Notes: generated by a model from the sequence alone, not told the origin. Positions 32,704 through 43,200 are shown, counted from the stretch's first letter. The stretch is DNA of 64,000 nt from Thermococcus sp. MAR1 (GCF_012027305.1 NZ_SNUF01000003.1:62001-126000); one strand, 5' to 3'. Numbers and translations are program-made.

Positions 32704-33366
32704 ATGGTATGTCACGGGATTGACAAGATTCTCCTCAAAATAAGGCCTGGTGAGACTGTGCTCGTTGAATACGGTGCGGTGTCGTCTCCCGAACTCCTCC
32801 TTTACCTCATGTGCCGCAGATGCGGAGGCGCAGAGAGTCCGGTTCTTATTGACGATATCTCGGACACGTTTTCTGAATATGTGATTCGACTTGAACTGAT
32901 GGGCTTGGACACGGAGGCCCTCATGGGGATTCCTGTAATAAAGATCGGGGGCAACAGGGAGTTCGGGAACGTCGTTGGCAGGGTCGAGGTGGACAAGTAC
33001 TCCCTCGACTTCAAGTACTACGGCAAGATATACGACAAGGTCGTGCCTGAAAAGGTCGTGTGCAATCCGGTCCTCGGCATACACAAGCTCTTCGTGGCCC
33101 TCGAGAGGCAGGACGTTATAAGACTCGTCCGCAACATCTCCACCTTTGTGGGGAGAAAGAGCCGCTTCGCCTTCTACTTCATAAACCGAGATGTCATGGA
33201 GCGGAAGAACCCCGAGCTCCTCCCACTCCTGGAGGAGACCGCCAGCACAGTGCTTCAATGGGAAGCCGGTAAGGGGAAGTACAGGCTCAGGGCCCTGAAG
33301 GCCGCGAACGACGAAATCCTTGGTTCCATAGTGTCCATGAGCTTTAAGGACATAGCAAGAACGTGA
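32704..33366 (+). CDS. DUF257 family protein
   Basis: A 220-residue protein of the DUF257 family, which is essentially restricted to Thermococcales. Typical stretches are GETVLVEYGAVSSPELLLYL, SPVLIDDISDTFSEYV and VIKIGGNREFGNVVG. The fold resembles a RecA-like alpha/beta domain without a clear P-loop, so function is unknown. A CTTTTATAGG element about 40 bases upstream and GGTGAG before the ATG support expression. It is a single gene between pmbA and the glucanotransferase. Confidence 0.85.
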   Translation: MVCHGIDKILLKIRPGETVLVEYGAVSSPELLLYLMCRRCGGAESPVLIDDISDTFSEYVIRLELMGLDTEALMGIPVIKIGGNREFGNVVGRVEVDKYSLDFKYYGKIYDKVVPEKVVCNPVLGIHKLFVALERQDVIRLVRNISTFVGRKSRFAFYFINRDVMERKNPELLPLLEETASTVLQWEAGKGKYRLRALKAANDEILGSIVSMSFKDIART

Positions 33367-33405
33367 AGTTTTTAAGGGCCTTTTCTTATCACTTCTGGTG
33401 ATACT

Positions 33406-35574
33406 GTGAGGAGAGCACTGGCTGCGGTTGTCATTCTGCTGCTCCTGATACCGCTGGTGGGTGCCTACCAGGTCCCCGAGAGAGGCGTCGTCTATCAAAT
33501 CATGGTTGACCGTTTCTACGATGGGAACCAGAGCAACAACGGGCCCTTCTACGATCCGGAGCACAGAAACTACCGCCTTTACTGGGGCGGGGACATAGAG
33601 GGGCTCACGGAAAAGCTTGACTACATAGCGAGCCTCGGCGTCTCCATGATATGGGTCTCCCCCCTCAACGACAACATAAACAGGATGGCACACGGCTCCG
33701 CCCCCTACCACGGCTACTGGACGAGGGACTACAAACGCATAGAGGAGCACTTCGGAACCTGGAAGGACTTCCTTAAGCTGGTAGAGGAGGCCAGAAAGAG
33801 GGGCATGTGCGTAATCGTTGACTACGTCCCCAACCACTCAAACCCATCAACCGACGGGGAGTTTGGAGCGCTCTACGACAACGGCACGTTTGTAACGGAC
33901 TACTTTGAGGACACCAAGAACGCCACGGTGAACCCGATAACGGGCATAAGAGAGGACATCTACCACCACAACGGCAACATTTTCACCTGGTCTGGAATCC
34001 CCCTCAAGTACGCCAACCTATATGGTTTAGCAGACTTCAACCAGCTCAACCCCTGGGTCGATTCCTATCTCACCGGGGGGGCGATGCTCTTTGCCAATTC
34101 AGGCGCCTGCGGCTTCAGGATCGACGCCGTCAAGCACATGGAGCTCGGCTGGCTTGAGACCTTTTACCTCCGCCTCTACTCTGAGAGACCCCTCTTAATC
34201 TACGGGGAGTACTACTCGCTCTCACCGGAAAGGAGCGACGATTTATACGAGCTCTACCGCTACTCCAACGTCTCGCCGGTTCTCAACATACCGATAAGGG
34301 AAAACATCGTGAGAACCTTCGGCTTCGTGGGAAGCCTTGAGACGCTCTCCAGAACGCTTGAGGACTATTATTCTCTCTTTGTATACCCGAACAAGCAACT
34401 GAACTTCCTCGACAGCCACGACCTCGTCCGCTTCCTCAACGCGGCAAAGCGGGACGACGCGGTGGAGCGCTTCCACATGGCCTTGGCACTGACGATGACC
34501 CTGCCTGGGATCCCGGTGATATACTACGGCGACGAGAGCTACCTGGTGAGCAAAGACGGAAAGGGCGACCCGTACAACCGGCCCATGATGGTCTTCAACA
34601 ACACCACCGAGGCGGCAAGAATAATCAGAGCTTTAGCTAAGCTCAGAAAGACCAATGACGCTTTGGCTTTTGGAGACTTCAGAACGGTTTACGCCAACTA
34701 CTCGGTGTGGGCCTTTGAGAGAACCTTTGGGAGCCATAAACTCCTGGTGGTCATGAACAAAGGATCACCGGCAGAGCTTAGCATCAACATCGACTGGCCC
34801 GATGGAACCTACATCGACGCCCTCTACAGAGCGGAGATGGCAGTTGAGAACGGCAGAGCGACCGTAATACTACCTAGAAACAGCTTCTACGTCTTCCACA
34901 TCGAAGGGGAGCAGAAAGAGCCCCTCATAGGTTCGGTGACCCCCTACATCGCCCAGCCCGGTCAGAGGATCCTCATCGGTGGGGCCGGCTTTGGAAGCGG
35001 TGGAAGGGTTACCATCGGCGGCGTCAGCGCTAGGGTTCTCTCGTGGAGCTCAGGGGAGATACTCGTCGAGGTTCCCGAGGTGAAAACTCAAAAAGCGTGG
35101 CTCGACGTCGTGGTCGAGACAGGGGGGAAGGCCAGCAAACCGGCAAAGCTGCGCTACTACTCCGGGAATGACGTCCCGGTGCTTGTAGCCATAAACGCCA
35201 CAAACCTCACGGGTGGGATCTGGATCAGGGGCAACCTATCGGAACTGGCCGAGCCGAGGCCGCTCCTCAGGTCCTCGACGGGCTACTACTTCACCGTTGC
35301 CCCGCTCCCCAAAGGGGCAACGTTCTCGGTGGAGCTCTACACCGGCTCCCCATGGGGGGAGCTTGAACCCCTCAACGTCACCCTCTACGGCTTTGTGAAC
35401 TCCACGGTTGTTGTCCTCAGGGATGGGCCTCCAATCGTCGAAACCGAAACGGCCCCGACGATGCCAACAACGACAATAATCCACAGACCAGTTGGAAAGA
35501 ACCCTCTTCCCTACCTCCTCGTTGCCATCCTCCTGCTCGGGGCGGCTCTGATAATCTGGAAGAAAAGGGATTAA
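33406..35574 (+). CDS. Membrane-anchored cyclodextrin glucanotransferase (GH13)
   Basis: A 722-residue extracellular glycoside hydrolase family 13 enzyme, best matched to archaeal cyclodextrin glucanotransferases, which convert starch to cyclodextrins. After a signal peptide (LAAVVILLLLIPLVGA) come the A/B domains with nucleophile Asp240 in GFRIDAVKH, acid/base Glu268 in IYGEYYS and Asp339 in FLDSHDL. An IPT/TIG domain D (GSVTPYIAQPGQRILIGGAG, about 500-585) and a CBM20-like region E follow. The C-terminal 25 residues are a membrane helix (PYLLVAILLLGAALIIWKKR), so the enzyme is tethered to the cell. The start is a GTG after GGTGAT. A maltogenic or alpha-amylase activity is the main alternative. 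Confidence 0.82.
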   Translation: MRRALAAVVILLLLIPLVGAYQVPERGVVYQIMVDRFYDGNQSNNGPFYDPEHRNYRLYWGGDIEGLTEKLDYIASLGVSMIWVSPLNDNINRMAHGSAPYHGYWTRDYKRIEEHFGTWKDFLKLVEEARKRGMCVIVDYVPNHSNPSTDGEFGALYDNGTFVTDYFEDTKNATVNPITGIREDIYHHNGNIFTWSGIPLKYANLYGLADFNQLNPWVDSYLTGGAMLFANSGACGFRIDAVKHMELGWLETFYLRLYSERPLLIYGEYYSLSPERSDDLYELYRYSNVSPVLNIPIRENIVRTFGFVGSLETLSRTLEDYYSLFVYPNKQLNFLDSHDLVRFLNAAKRDDAVERFHMALALTMTLPGIPVIYYGDESYLVSKDGKGDPYNRPMMVFNNTTEAARIIRALAKLRKTNDALAFGDFRTVYANYSVWAFERTFGSHKLLVVMNKGSPAELSINIDWPDGTYIDALYRAEMAVENGRATVILPRNSFYVFHIEGEQKEPLIGSVTPYIAQPGQRILIGGAGFGSGGRVTIGGVSARVLSWSSGEILVEVPEVKTQKAWLDVVVETGGKASKPAKLRYYSGNDVPVLVAINATNLTGGIWIRGNLSELAEPRPLLRSSTGYYFTVAPLPKGATFSVELYTGSPWGELEPLNVTLYGFVNSTVVVLRDGPPIVETETAPTMPTTTIIHRPVGKNPLPYLLVAILLLGAALIIWKKRD

Positions 35575-36152
35575 ATCTGCTCCAAAAGTTTCTTTCTCTT
35601 TTCCTCGTACTCCTCCTGGCTTATCACACCCATGTCGTAGAGCTCCTTCAGCTTCTTGAGTTTTTCCAGCGGGTCTTCCTTCTTCTCCACAGGGGGCGCG
35701 TGCTGGACAGTCGATCCCGGGACGACCCTGCTCACAAGTTCCTTTGGCTTCTTCAGAACCCACGTCTCGTGGGTCAGACCCTTCTTGACCTCTATCGTTA
35801 CCGGCTCGATGGCTATCGCGTTGAGGGCGTCCTTTATGGCGTTTATCGTCTTCCTTGCTTGCTCCTTGTCCATCCAGCCGAGCTTGAGCCTTATGTCCTC
35901 CTCGCCCTTTATGATGAACTCCGAAGAGATGATGCCCAGCTCAACGGTGACCTCCTCAAGCTTCTGGTATGGCAGGGCCTTTATGTCGTACCTGCCCAGA
36001 ATTTTTTCGTCGAGGTAGATTATCCTCCTATCCGTCACGAGAACCCACTTCGGCTTTTCGGGGCTTATCTTTTTCTTTACAGAGAAAAGGACCTTCTCGC
36101 CCGGTTCGAGAACTTTATTCACCGCTTTCGGCAACTCATCTCCCATCTCCAT
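35571..36152 (-). CDS. PH-like domain protein with C-terminal SHOCT domain
   Basis: A 193-residue soluble protein. The N-terminal part resembles bacterial PH-like domains (VLEPGEKVLFSVKKK, then WVLVTDRRIIYLDEKILGR). The C-terminal 35 residues are a SHOCT motif (DPLEKLKKLKELYDMGVISQ, then EEYEEKRKKLLEQI), a short helical module thought to mediate oligomerisation. A Pro/Glu-rich linker separates them. No catalytic residues are seen. It converges on the glucanotransferase gene with a four-base overlap and follows the large operon in the same direction. Confidence 0.82.
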   Translation of the reverse strand: MEMGDELPKAVNKVLEPGEKVLFSVKKKISPEKPKWVLVTDRRIIYLDEKILGRYDIKALPYQKLEEVTVELGIISSEFIIKGEEDIRLKLGWMDKEQARKTINAIKDALNAIAIEPVTIEVKKGLTHETWVLKKPKELVSRVVPGSTVQHAPPVEKKEDPLEKLKKLKELYDMGVISQEEYEEKRKKLLEQI

Positions 36153-36182
36153 CCCCCTCCTGTTTTTGGCTGGCGTGATATA

Positions 36183-37019
36183 TTAACCTTCTCCTCCCTT
36201 CTCCCGGTAGAGAAGGAAGAGCGTCTCGCCGTCAGCGCTCTCTATTAGAGGGGTCAGAACCTCCCTTCTGTCCCCCGTCCTCAGGACGACCCGTGTAGGC
36301 CTCTTCTTGAGCTCGGCCTCCAGCCTCAGCGTATCCCATTCGAAGGCTGAAGAACGGCTCAGGGGCATGACCCTGCTCCCATCTGGCGTCTCTATCACCA
36401 CCTCGCCGTTCAATGGAGGAACCTCGACCGCAACGATGACCCTCCGATAGCTCCCGCTCTCGATTGAGGAATAGGCCATAGCCACGCCGAGAACGAGCAG
36501 GAAAACCGGCAGTAATATTCCCGCTGTTGAGAGGCCCAGGCTTTTCCCGAGCCACAGAAGTCCCAGTGAGAGGGCAAAGGCCAGCAGGACGACGGGAAGG
36601 CCGTAGAGCAGAGTTTTTCCACCGGCTCCCCTCCATCCAAGCCCCCTTAGGACGTTCTCCCATGCCTCCGCGGTGTCAACGTAGTCGGCGAGTATGCTCA
36701 GGGCCATCAGGGCAAAGATTGCCAGAGGGCTGGAGAAGTAGGGGCTCGCCAGTATCGCCTCGCTCAGGTTTCTGTATGCTTCTGGGAATGCTGCTGGGAG
36801 GAACTGCGAGAGGGCTATAGAGTAGGGCACCGCGTAGAGCACCGTTGAGAGAAAGACCGTCCCGCTGGCGGAATCCCTGGAGAGGAACGTTCCCAGAAGG
36901 ATTATTCCAAAGGCCGCCGCCAGGAGGTAGTCCCCGGGGCGGAATACGTCGGAATACGCCAGAGACGTAAGGATTATCGCCGGGAGCACCACCGCCAGCT
37001 TTACCGCCCTGAAGTTCAT
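36183..37019 (-). CDS. Polytopic membrane protein ending the MoxR-DUF58 operon
   Basis: A 278-residue protein with about six hydrophobic segments in the first 195 residues (LAVVLPAIILTSLAYSDVF, LLAAAFGIILLGTFL, LFALMALSILADYV, VVLLAFALSLGLLWLG and others). A soluble C-terminal domain of about 80 residues follows (VIVAVEVPPLNGEVVIETPD, then RVVLRTGDRREVLTPLIES). No family is recognised. Its ATG overlaps the DUF58 stop (ATGA), so it is the last member of the five-gene unit and probably part of the same membrane complex. Confidence 0.72.
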   Translation of the reverse strand: MNFRAVKLAVVLPAIILTSLAYSDVFRPGDYLLAAAFGIILLGTFLSRDSASGTVFLSTVLYAVPYSIALSQFLPAAFPEAYRNLSEAILASPYFSSPLAIFALMALSILADYVDTAEAWENVLRGLGWRGAGGKTLLYGLPVVLLAFALSLGLLWLGKSLGLSTAGILLPVFLLVLGVAMAYSSIESGSYRRVIVAVEVPPLNGEVVIETPDGSRVMPLSRSSAFEWDTLRLEAELKKRPTRVVLRTGDRREVLTPLIESADGETLFLLYREKGGEG

Positions 37020-38269
37020 CTTATCTCCCCCAGCAGTTTGCTCAGAACCTCTCCTATATCCTCCCGCCCCGGAATCCAGCGGACGACGTAGGCTCCGGTG
37101 CCCTCCAGCTCAGATGTTATCGCCCGCTTTTCCATCTCTATGAGTGTGCCCGTCTTGGGGTCGAGGGTCGGATAGACCGATATGTCCACCACCACGGGTC
37201 TGGATTTCCCCCTGTGGACGGCCATTACGGTCAGAACCCCCTTCTTGGTCTCCCCGGCAGTCCTATCGAGCACGTTGGAGACGTATATGACGAGCGGCGT
37301 GTACTGGACGAGTATCCTCTTCAGCCTTTCAACGGCATCGGCAAAGCTCTCCTCCTCTGTTTGAACCCTCTCGAAGTCCATCATCGTCCTGACCATCGTG
37401 TGCAGCTGTCTGGGCCCCGTTGCCGGCGGCAGGAACTTTCTGGCCCCGAGTAGGTACAGCCCCACATGGTAGTCCTTCCTGAGGAAGCGGTGCGCCATCG
37501 AGGCGACGAGGTTCATGGCGTGCTCGTAGGGGCTCTCACTCTCAATTCCTATCTTCATCGCCTCCCTGGCGTCGACTATGAACAGGACCGTCTTCTTGCC
37601 CTCCCTCTCGAACTCGTTGACGAGAACCCGCCCCGTTCTCGCGGTGGCCTTCCAGTTTATGAGCTTCATCGGGTCGCCGGTCTGGTAGTCCCTTATCTCC
37701 TTGAAGTCTGTGGAGATGGGCCCCCTTATCGAGAAGCTCGTCTCGGGGACGCTTATCTTGGCCTTCCTCCGTGTTTCCGCTATCGGAACCGCCCTGATGA
37801 CCTTGGGAACGGCCCTGAGCCTGAGCTCCTCACCGTAGAGCCCCCAGATGTACCTCGTCCCCAGCGGATTTCTGGTGGTTACTTCGCTCCTTGGCAGCGT
37901 ATAGACTCCCCGGAGCATCGGCCGTATCCGGTAGGTGTACTCTGCCTTCAGCGGCTTCAGACCCTTGAAGAATACTCCTACGTTGTTTCCCAATGTGAGG
38001 GCAACGTTCTTTGGAAGCGGGTCCCTAACGACGACCAGTCCGAGTCCCTTCTCCACTGTGACCTCGACCCTGATTTCGACCTCTTCGCCGAGCCTTATCT
38101 CGCGCCTTGAGAGCCTTCTCTTCACCCTAACCTCCCTCGGGGGGTCAACTAGCATCGCCAGGGCGAGAAGGGAGAGCGGCACTATGGCTAGGCCTATCAT
38201 CCCTGGAGAGAGGAATGCCGTCCCAAGGAGCAGTGCCCAGAGGATGTATCCGGTCAGGCTTTTCCTCAT
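37016..38269 (-). CDS. DUF58 membrane-anchored protein with VWA-like fold
   Basis: A 417-residue protein: two N-terminal membrane helices (YILWALLLGTAFLSPGMIGL, AIVPLSLLALAMLV), a beta-sandwich domain and the DUF58 core with YQTGDPMKLINWKATARTGR, the family's hallmark, followed by LFIVDAREAMKIGI, a degenerate MIDAS-like strand. DUF58 proteins act with MoxR ATPases, probably as a metal-binding scaffold for export or assembly. The start and stop overlap both neighbours (ATGA), showing tight translational coupling. Confidence 0.9.
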   Translation of the reverse strand: MRKSLTGYILWALLLGTAFLSPGMIGLAIVPLSLLALAMLVDPPREVRVKRRLSRREIRLGEEVEIRVEVTVEKGLGLVVVRDPLPKNVALTLGNNVGVFFKGLKPLKAEYTYRIRPMLRGVYTLPRSEVTTRNPLGTRYIWGLYGEELRLRAVPKVIRAVPIAETRRKAKISVPETSFSIRGPISTDFKEIRDYQTGDPMKLINWKATARTGRVLVNEFEREGKKTVLFIVDAREAMKIGIESESPYEHAMNLVASMAHRFLRKDYHVGLYLLGARKFLPPATGPRQLHTMVRTMMDFERVQTEEESFADAVERLKRILVQYTPLVIYVSNVLDRTAGETKKGVLTVMAVHRGKSRPVVVDISVYPTLDPKTGTLIEMEKRAITSELEGTGAYVVRWIPGREDIGEVLSKLLGEIR

Positions 38270-39240
38270 CTCTCCCCCGCCTCTTTCGGTACGGGTGTTT
38301 TTTCTAGGGCTTCCCTAACAATCTCCTCCCCGTTTATGCCTTCAAAAGCGTACTCAGGCTTGACCACAACCCTGTGAGCTAAAGCGTCCACCGCGTAAGC
38401 CTTAACATCATCCGGCAGAACAAAATCCCGCCCGTCAAGCAAAGCATTCGCCTTAGCCACCTTCATCAAGGCAATCCCCCCACGAGGACTCGGGCCAGCC
38501 TCAACCCTCTCATCAGCGCGGGCATTCCTAATCAACTCGGCAATGTACTTCAACAAGTCCCGGCTGATGAAAACCCCCCGCTCGACCAAATCCTGCATCT
38601 CGACAAAAGTCTCTCGATCAATCAAGGCCCTCATGTCAACCGTCGGATCATCCTTCCCCCAGCTCAAGCGCGCCTCAAGGATGGCCACCTCATCCTCAAG
38701 CGATTTCGGATAACCCACGCGGAGCCTTAAGAGAAAGCGGTCGAGCTGAGCCTCTGGCAAAGGATAAGTCCCCTCGAACTCGATGGGGTTTTGGGTGGCA
38801 ATGACGAAGAACGGCCTCTCCAAAGTAAAAGTCTCCCCCTCGATGGTTACCTGCTTCTCCTCCATGGCTTCGAGTAGAGCAGACTGAGTTTTTGGGGGAG
38901 CCCGGTTGATTTCATCCGCTAATAGAACGTGCGTGAAGATTGGGCCTTTGATTAACTCGAAGGTTCCGAGGTTTTGGCGCCAGACTTTGGTGCCCAGAAT
39001 GTCGGCTGGAAGCAAGTCTGGGGTGAATTGGACGCGCGTGTACTTCAAGCCGAGGACTTTTCCGAAGGCTTTGGCTAAGAGCGTCTTGCCTAAACCAGGA
39101 TAATCCTCGAAGAGGACATTCCCATTCACCAACGCCGCAGCCAAAGTCTTCCTAATGACTTCCTCGTTGCCGATGTAGACGGTTGAAATCCTCTCTACAA
39201 CCTCTTCAAGCTTCTTGGAGGCTTCCTCAATCTCCATCAT
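38266..39240 (-). CDS. MoxR-type AAA+ ATPase
   Basis: A 324-residue MoxR ATPase, a chaperone thought to activate or insert cofactors in VWA/DUF58 partners. The P-loop GLGKTLLAK is at about 49-57. LLADEINRAPPKTQSALLEA is Walker B and sensor 1, and SPRGGIALMKVAKANALLDG is sensor 2. The ATG at 39240 overlaps the upstream stop. The codon use differs from its neighbours: many Leu TTG, Ile ATT and Gln CAA codons where adjacent genes prefer CTC/CTG, ATA/ATC and CAG. This suggests a different origin or a gene conversion. Confidence 0.93.
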   Translation of the reverse strand: MMEIEEASKKLEEVVERISTVYIGNEEVIRKTLAAALVNGNVLFEDYPGLGKTLLAKAFGKVLGLKYTRVQFTPDLLPADILGTKVWRQNLGTFELIKGPIFTHVLLADEINRAPPKTQSALLEAMEEKQVTIEGETFTLERPFFVIATQNPIEFEGTYPLPEAQLDRFLLRLRVGYPKSLEDEVAILEARLSWGKDDPTVDMRALIDRETFVEMQDLVERGVFISRDLLKYIAELIRNARADERVEAGPSPRGGIALMKVAKANALLDGRDFVLPDDVKAYAVDALAHRVVVKPEYAFEGINGEEIVREALEKTPVPKEAGER

Positions 39241-40226
39241 GACTCCCACCCCATGCGCGTTCTCAGTTCCTCAAAAACCTCCTCAACGATTCTAATCCTC
39301 CTCTCAAGTTCTCTCTTCTCGTAGGCGTGCCTTATCCAGAGCGGCGTCAGCCGGGAGGTCTGCCTGCCCTTGTAGTCGGCTATCTTCCCTATGAGCGCCT
39401 CGAACTTTTTCCTGTCATCGAAGAGCCTTGCCCCGTAGTAGGCTATGAACGCCACCAGTGCCGCCTTCTTTCCGCGCACCACGAAGTCCTCAACGGCTTT
39501 ACTCGCCTCCGCGAGTTCCGGGCCGAGCTTTTTCACGGTCTTTGCTTTGTGTTTTCTCCACTGGGAAAGGAGATACGCCTCCGGGTCTTTTTCGTTGACG
39601 TACGAGTAGACCATGCTTCCGGCCACGATGACTCCCAGGAGAAGAACCAGCCACTCCCCGTAGAATACCAGCTCCGGGTGGCTCTCGCTCAGGCTTCCCC
39701 TTACCGCTGTGTAGAGCCCGAGGATCGCACCGAGGGCGCCCAGTCCAAGCAGGTTTCTTTCAACGGGCTCGGTCCAAGGGTGCCTCTCGCCGAGCTCTGC
39801 TATCGAGTAGCCGAGGAACAGGAAAAGGCCCGCGTAGCTGAAGACGCTCCCCATCGCTCCGAGAGGGGGAAGCCTTGAGACGCCGTAGAGGCCAATCAAG
39901 AGCCCCGCGCCCCTGACGAACCGTGGATGGCCCTCCAGTTTCGGTGCTATTATGACAGTCCCCGCTCCGAGCACTATCATGGCCGCGAGGACGTTCCATT
40001 CGGCTGGCAGGAAGAGCGCCGCGAGGGTTACTCCGAGAAGCCTGAGGGCGAAGGCCTCGTTTTCCCCCTTTATCGCCCCGACAACGTCCCCGGCAGTTAA
40101 AAACAGGGCGAGCACCACTGCAGGCATTAGGAGGGCTTTCAGCTCCTCCATCTGGGTGGAGAGGGCATATATGAGCGTCAGGGCACCGATGTATATCGCG
40201 ATTCTTCCCGGGTTGAGCTTAAACAA
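39237..40226 (-). CDS. Polytopic membrane protein of the transglutaminase-MoxR operon
   Basis: A protein of about 329 residues. Roughly eight hydrophobic segments occupy the first 205 residues (IAIYIGALTLIYALS, LLGVTLAALFLPAEWNVLAA, VFSYAGLFLFLGYSI, LGALGAILGLYTAVR, LVLLLGVIVAGSMVY). The rest is a basic, helical cytoplasmic tail (KHKAKTVKKLGPELAEASKA, then ERRIRIVEEVFEELRTRMG). The start is taken as the TTG at 40226 after GGAGGTGG; a GTG at 40235 sits inside the ribosome-binding site. The 3' end is coupled to the MoxR gene. No family is recognised. Confidence 0.72.
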   Translation of the reverse strand: MFKLNPGRIAIYIGALTLIYALSTQMEELKALLMPAVVLALFLTAGDVVGAIKGENEAFALRLLGVTLAALFLPAEWNVLAAMIVLGAGTVIIAPKLEGHPRFVRGAGLLIGLYGVSRLPPLGAMGSVFSYAGLFLFLGYSIAELGERHPWTEPVERNLLGLGALGAILGLYTAVRGSLSESHPELVFYGEWLVLLLGVIVAGSMVYSYVNEKDPEAYLLSQWRKHKAKTVKKLGPELAEASKAVEDFVVRGKKAALVAFIAYYGARLFDDRKKFEALIGKIADYKGRQTSRLTPLWIRHAYEKRELERRIRIVEEVFEELRTRMGWES

Positions 40227-43200
40227 CGCAGCCACCTCCTATCACCTCGAGCACCGAGCGGTAGAACCGTATGAACTCGTCCCTTGAGACCCTCCTCCCG
40301 CTGTACTTGGCCTTCTCGAATATCCATGTAAGGGTGTCTATGGGCTCCCACGGGTACATCATGTCTGTGAGGGTCTCCGCTATTTCCCTGGGCGTCAGTT
40401 CGTCCACGTCCACCCCCACACCCTTCGCCCAGGGGAGGAAGCACCTCTCGTAGTACTCCACGACGGCGTCGTTGTAGCTGGGCAGTATCCTGGCTCTGGC
40501 AGTCTCCACGAGGTCGCCGCACCTGGCCTCTATCCTGTGGTCCCCCAGCGGCAGAGTTAATTTGAAGTCCCGCCCCCTCCCGAAGGGTTTCCCGTCGACG
40601 TAGAGCTCGGGCTCACCGTCGCACTCCACGCTTATCTCCATGGTCTCGCCCTCCTGGAACAGGGGTATGCCGTTGTTGAATATTATCTTCAGAATCCTCT
40701 CCTGCCTTTTCTCCTCCGGCTTCCTCTTCGCGAGTCTGTATCTGGCCACCAGGGCGCCGATTATCACTGCCACCCCGATGTAGAGCCAGGGTATCTTTCG
40801 CTTTTTGGATATTATGACGTAGAACTTTCCGCTGGCGGGCAAGTAGTAGGGGGAGCCGTCGAATGCAACCGTCACAGTTGCGTTGGTTTCCTTCTCCGGC
40901 ACGGGGACGTCGAGGGTGGCTATTCCGGAGCCGTTGGTCATCACGCGCATCGCAAAGCCGTCCACGCTGACGTTGAGGTATATCCCACCGACGGGATCGT
41001 TGACCGAATCCACAACTCGGAACTTCAGCCGGGCGGTTTTTTCGCCCCTCGCCTCCTTCGTCAGCAGTTCTATCCTCACGGGGGAGACAACCGCAAAGGT
41101 TATCCGCTTCAGAACCCTGCCCCCTTGTCTGAACTCCAAGGACCTCTCACCGACGGTCTGGAAGGGCTCAACGGTGAAATCGAAGCTTCCGTTGACGACG
41201 TTGATGGTGTAGGTCTTGCCCGGGAAGACGTAGGCCTTTAGCGTGGCGTTTTCAATTCCGATGACCCTGCCGCTGATTCCGATGGGCTTCCCGAGTTCGC
41301 CAGTTATCCTATCTGGAACGTCGAGTTCAACGGTCGCAAGTGTGGCTTTCATAGTTGCAGGGGAATAGTTGGCGCTCCCCGGATACTCAAGGGTCAGCGT
41401 GTGCTGTTCTATCCCCGGAATCTCCAGCCTCAGGGAGAACCTGCCGTCAGTTCTGCTCGTTGCGTTCCCTATGTACCTTCCGTCCAGGTAGTATAAGATG
41501 GTGGCGTTGGCTATCGGCTCACCAGCACCGTCGATAAGGCTTCCCACCACTGTGACGTTTCCAGGCCGGGCTAAAATCAGCTCGGGGAGCGAAAACTTCG
41601 CCAGTCCCTTTATTTTAACTATTTTCGCGGTGCTTGAAGACAGGTACGGATACCCGAGGGGAGGGATGTAGTAGACCTCCAACTGGAAGGTTCCGGGTTT
41701 CAGGTACTCGGGGATTTTGAGAGGGAGTGAAAATGCCCCGTTCGAGACATTGGAAACCCCGAGGAGGATCGTTCTATTCCCGTCGCTGATGAAGGCCGCC
41801 GCCTTGCCCCTCCCCGGTCTTTCGCCCGACACTGTTGCCACCTTGCCCGTTAAGTTAAGGAACTCCCCCGCGGTCAGGGTTTTTGGAACGTTGGCTTTCA
41901 CCTCCGTCCTCTCAACAACGATCACCGGCAGGTAAACGTTGAATCTTTCCCTGTCCTTCATCACCACCAGCTTCTCCACGTGGAGGCCGTTTGGGTAGTC
42001 GGCCGGGGCGTTGAGCCTGACGTAGAGCTTCGTCTCGTTCCTTACCGTTTCGATGGCGAACCAGGACTCAACGAGGCGTGAATCAGTCTCCAGGTTGATT
42101 TTTCCCGCTCCGTAAACCGTGATTTCAACCTCCTCGCTCCCGCTCTTGAGCAGATTAACGGCCGTCCGGTTTGGCATCGTCGAAAGCTCGCCCGGAACCA
42201 AAACCGGGGCGAATCTCACGATGCTCTCTCCCCTTTCAGTCGAGGCGTTCATTATTATTGGGTAATATCCGGGTTTCCAGAACGGGCCGATCGTCACGTT
42301 GTGTATCCCCGATTCGTTGATTAGGGTAATAACACCAACTTCCGGTGCCTTTACCTCGACCCTTACCCCGCTCTCACTCACCACGCGCTCGAACCTGATC
42401 TCCAGGGTTCCCGTTCCGTTCGGTTCGAGAATCAGGAGGGCCCTCCTGATTGACAGCTCGAAGGGGACGTAAACGTTCTGGTCAGGATGCAGGGGGTCAA
42501 AGACGAGCCAGCCGGCGTTCTCGAAGTAAACCTCGGCCCAGAATTGCCTGTTTTTTTCGGTCACGACCTGAGTCTGGGGGAGTGCATCTATGTAAACTCC
42601 CTCAACGAGCCTCGCGGGTAGGCCATTGAGCCTGGCCAGAACCACGAATGCCGAGGCGAAGTCGTAGGAGCCCCCTGCCTTGGACTGGAACAGAAACCAC
42701 TTTAGTCTGTCTGCACCGGCCGGGGGAGTCGCGTTTCCGAGCCGGTAGTTGTTGGCGAGGTATCTGGCTATATCGAGGGCCTTCTCGTAGTCCGAGCGTG
42801 CCCCCGTTGTTATGCTCCTCGCCAGGGTCACCAGCCGGGTGTCGTTGGGGGCTGAGAGATACTCAGTCTGGTTTCCGGCGGTGAGGTTCATCAGATACGG
42901 CCACTCAAAGGTGTAGCTCACCGCGGAGAACGAGTAAGTCGTCACGTTCAGGGGGGTTCTGAAGAGGTTGTACTCGGGAATGGCCTCTGCCCCGGCGCCG
43001 TCAACTCGGGTCGTGTAGAGGGACGTGAACAGGTTTCCTCTGATGGGGATGAACGAGACAACTGTTATTCTGTCACTTTCGCTGTGGTGAGGGACTTTTA
43101 TCTCGGGAGGGGCGAGGACGTTGCTCGGAACCCTCGTGGTGTTTCTCGTCAGCCACCTTCCGTCGGTGTAGTCGGTGTACACGTTGAGCCTGAGGTAGTG

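Noticed and set aside
32584-33837. 417-codon minus-strand frame opposite the DUF257 and glucanotransferase genes
   Set aside because: Shadow frame; the plus-strand genes have clear family motifs and signals.
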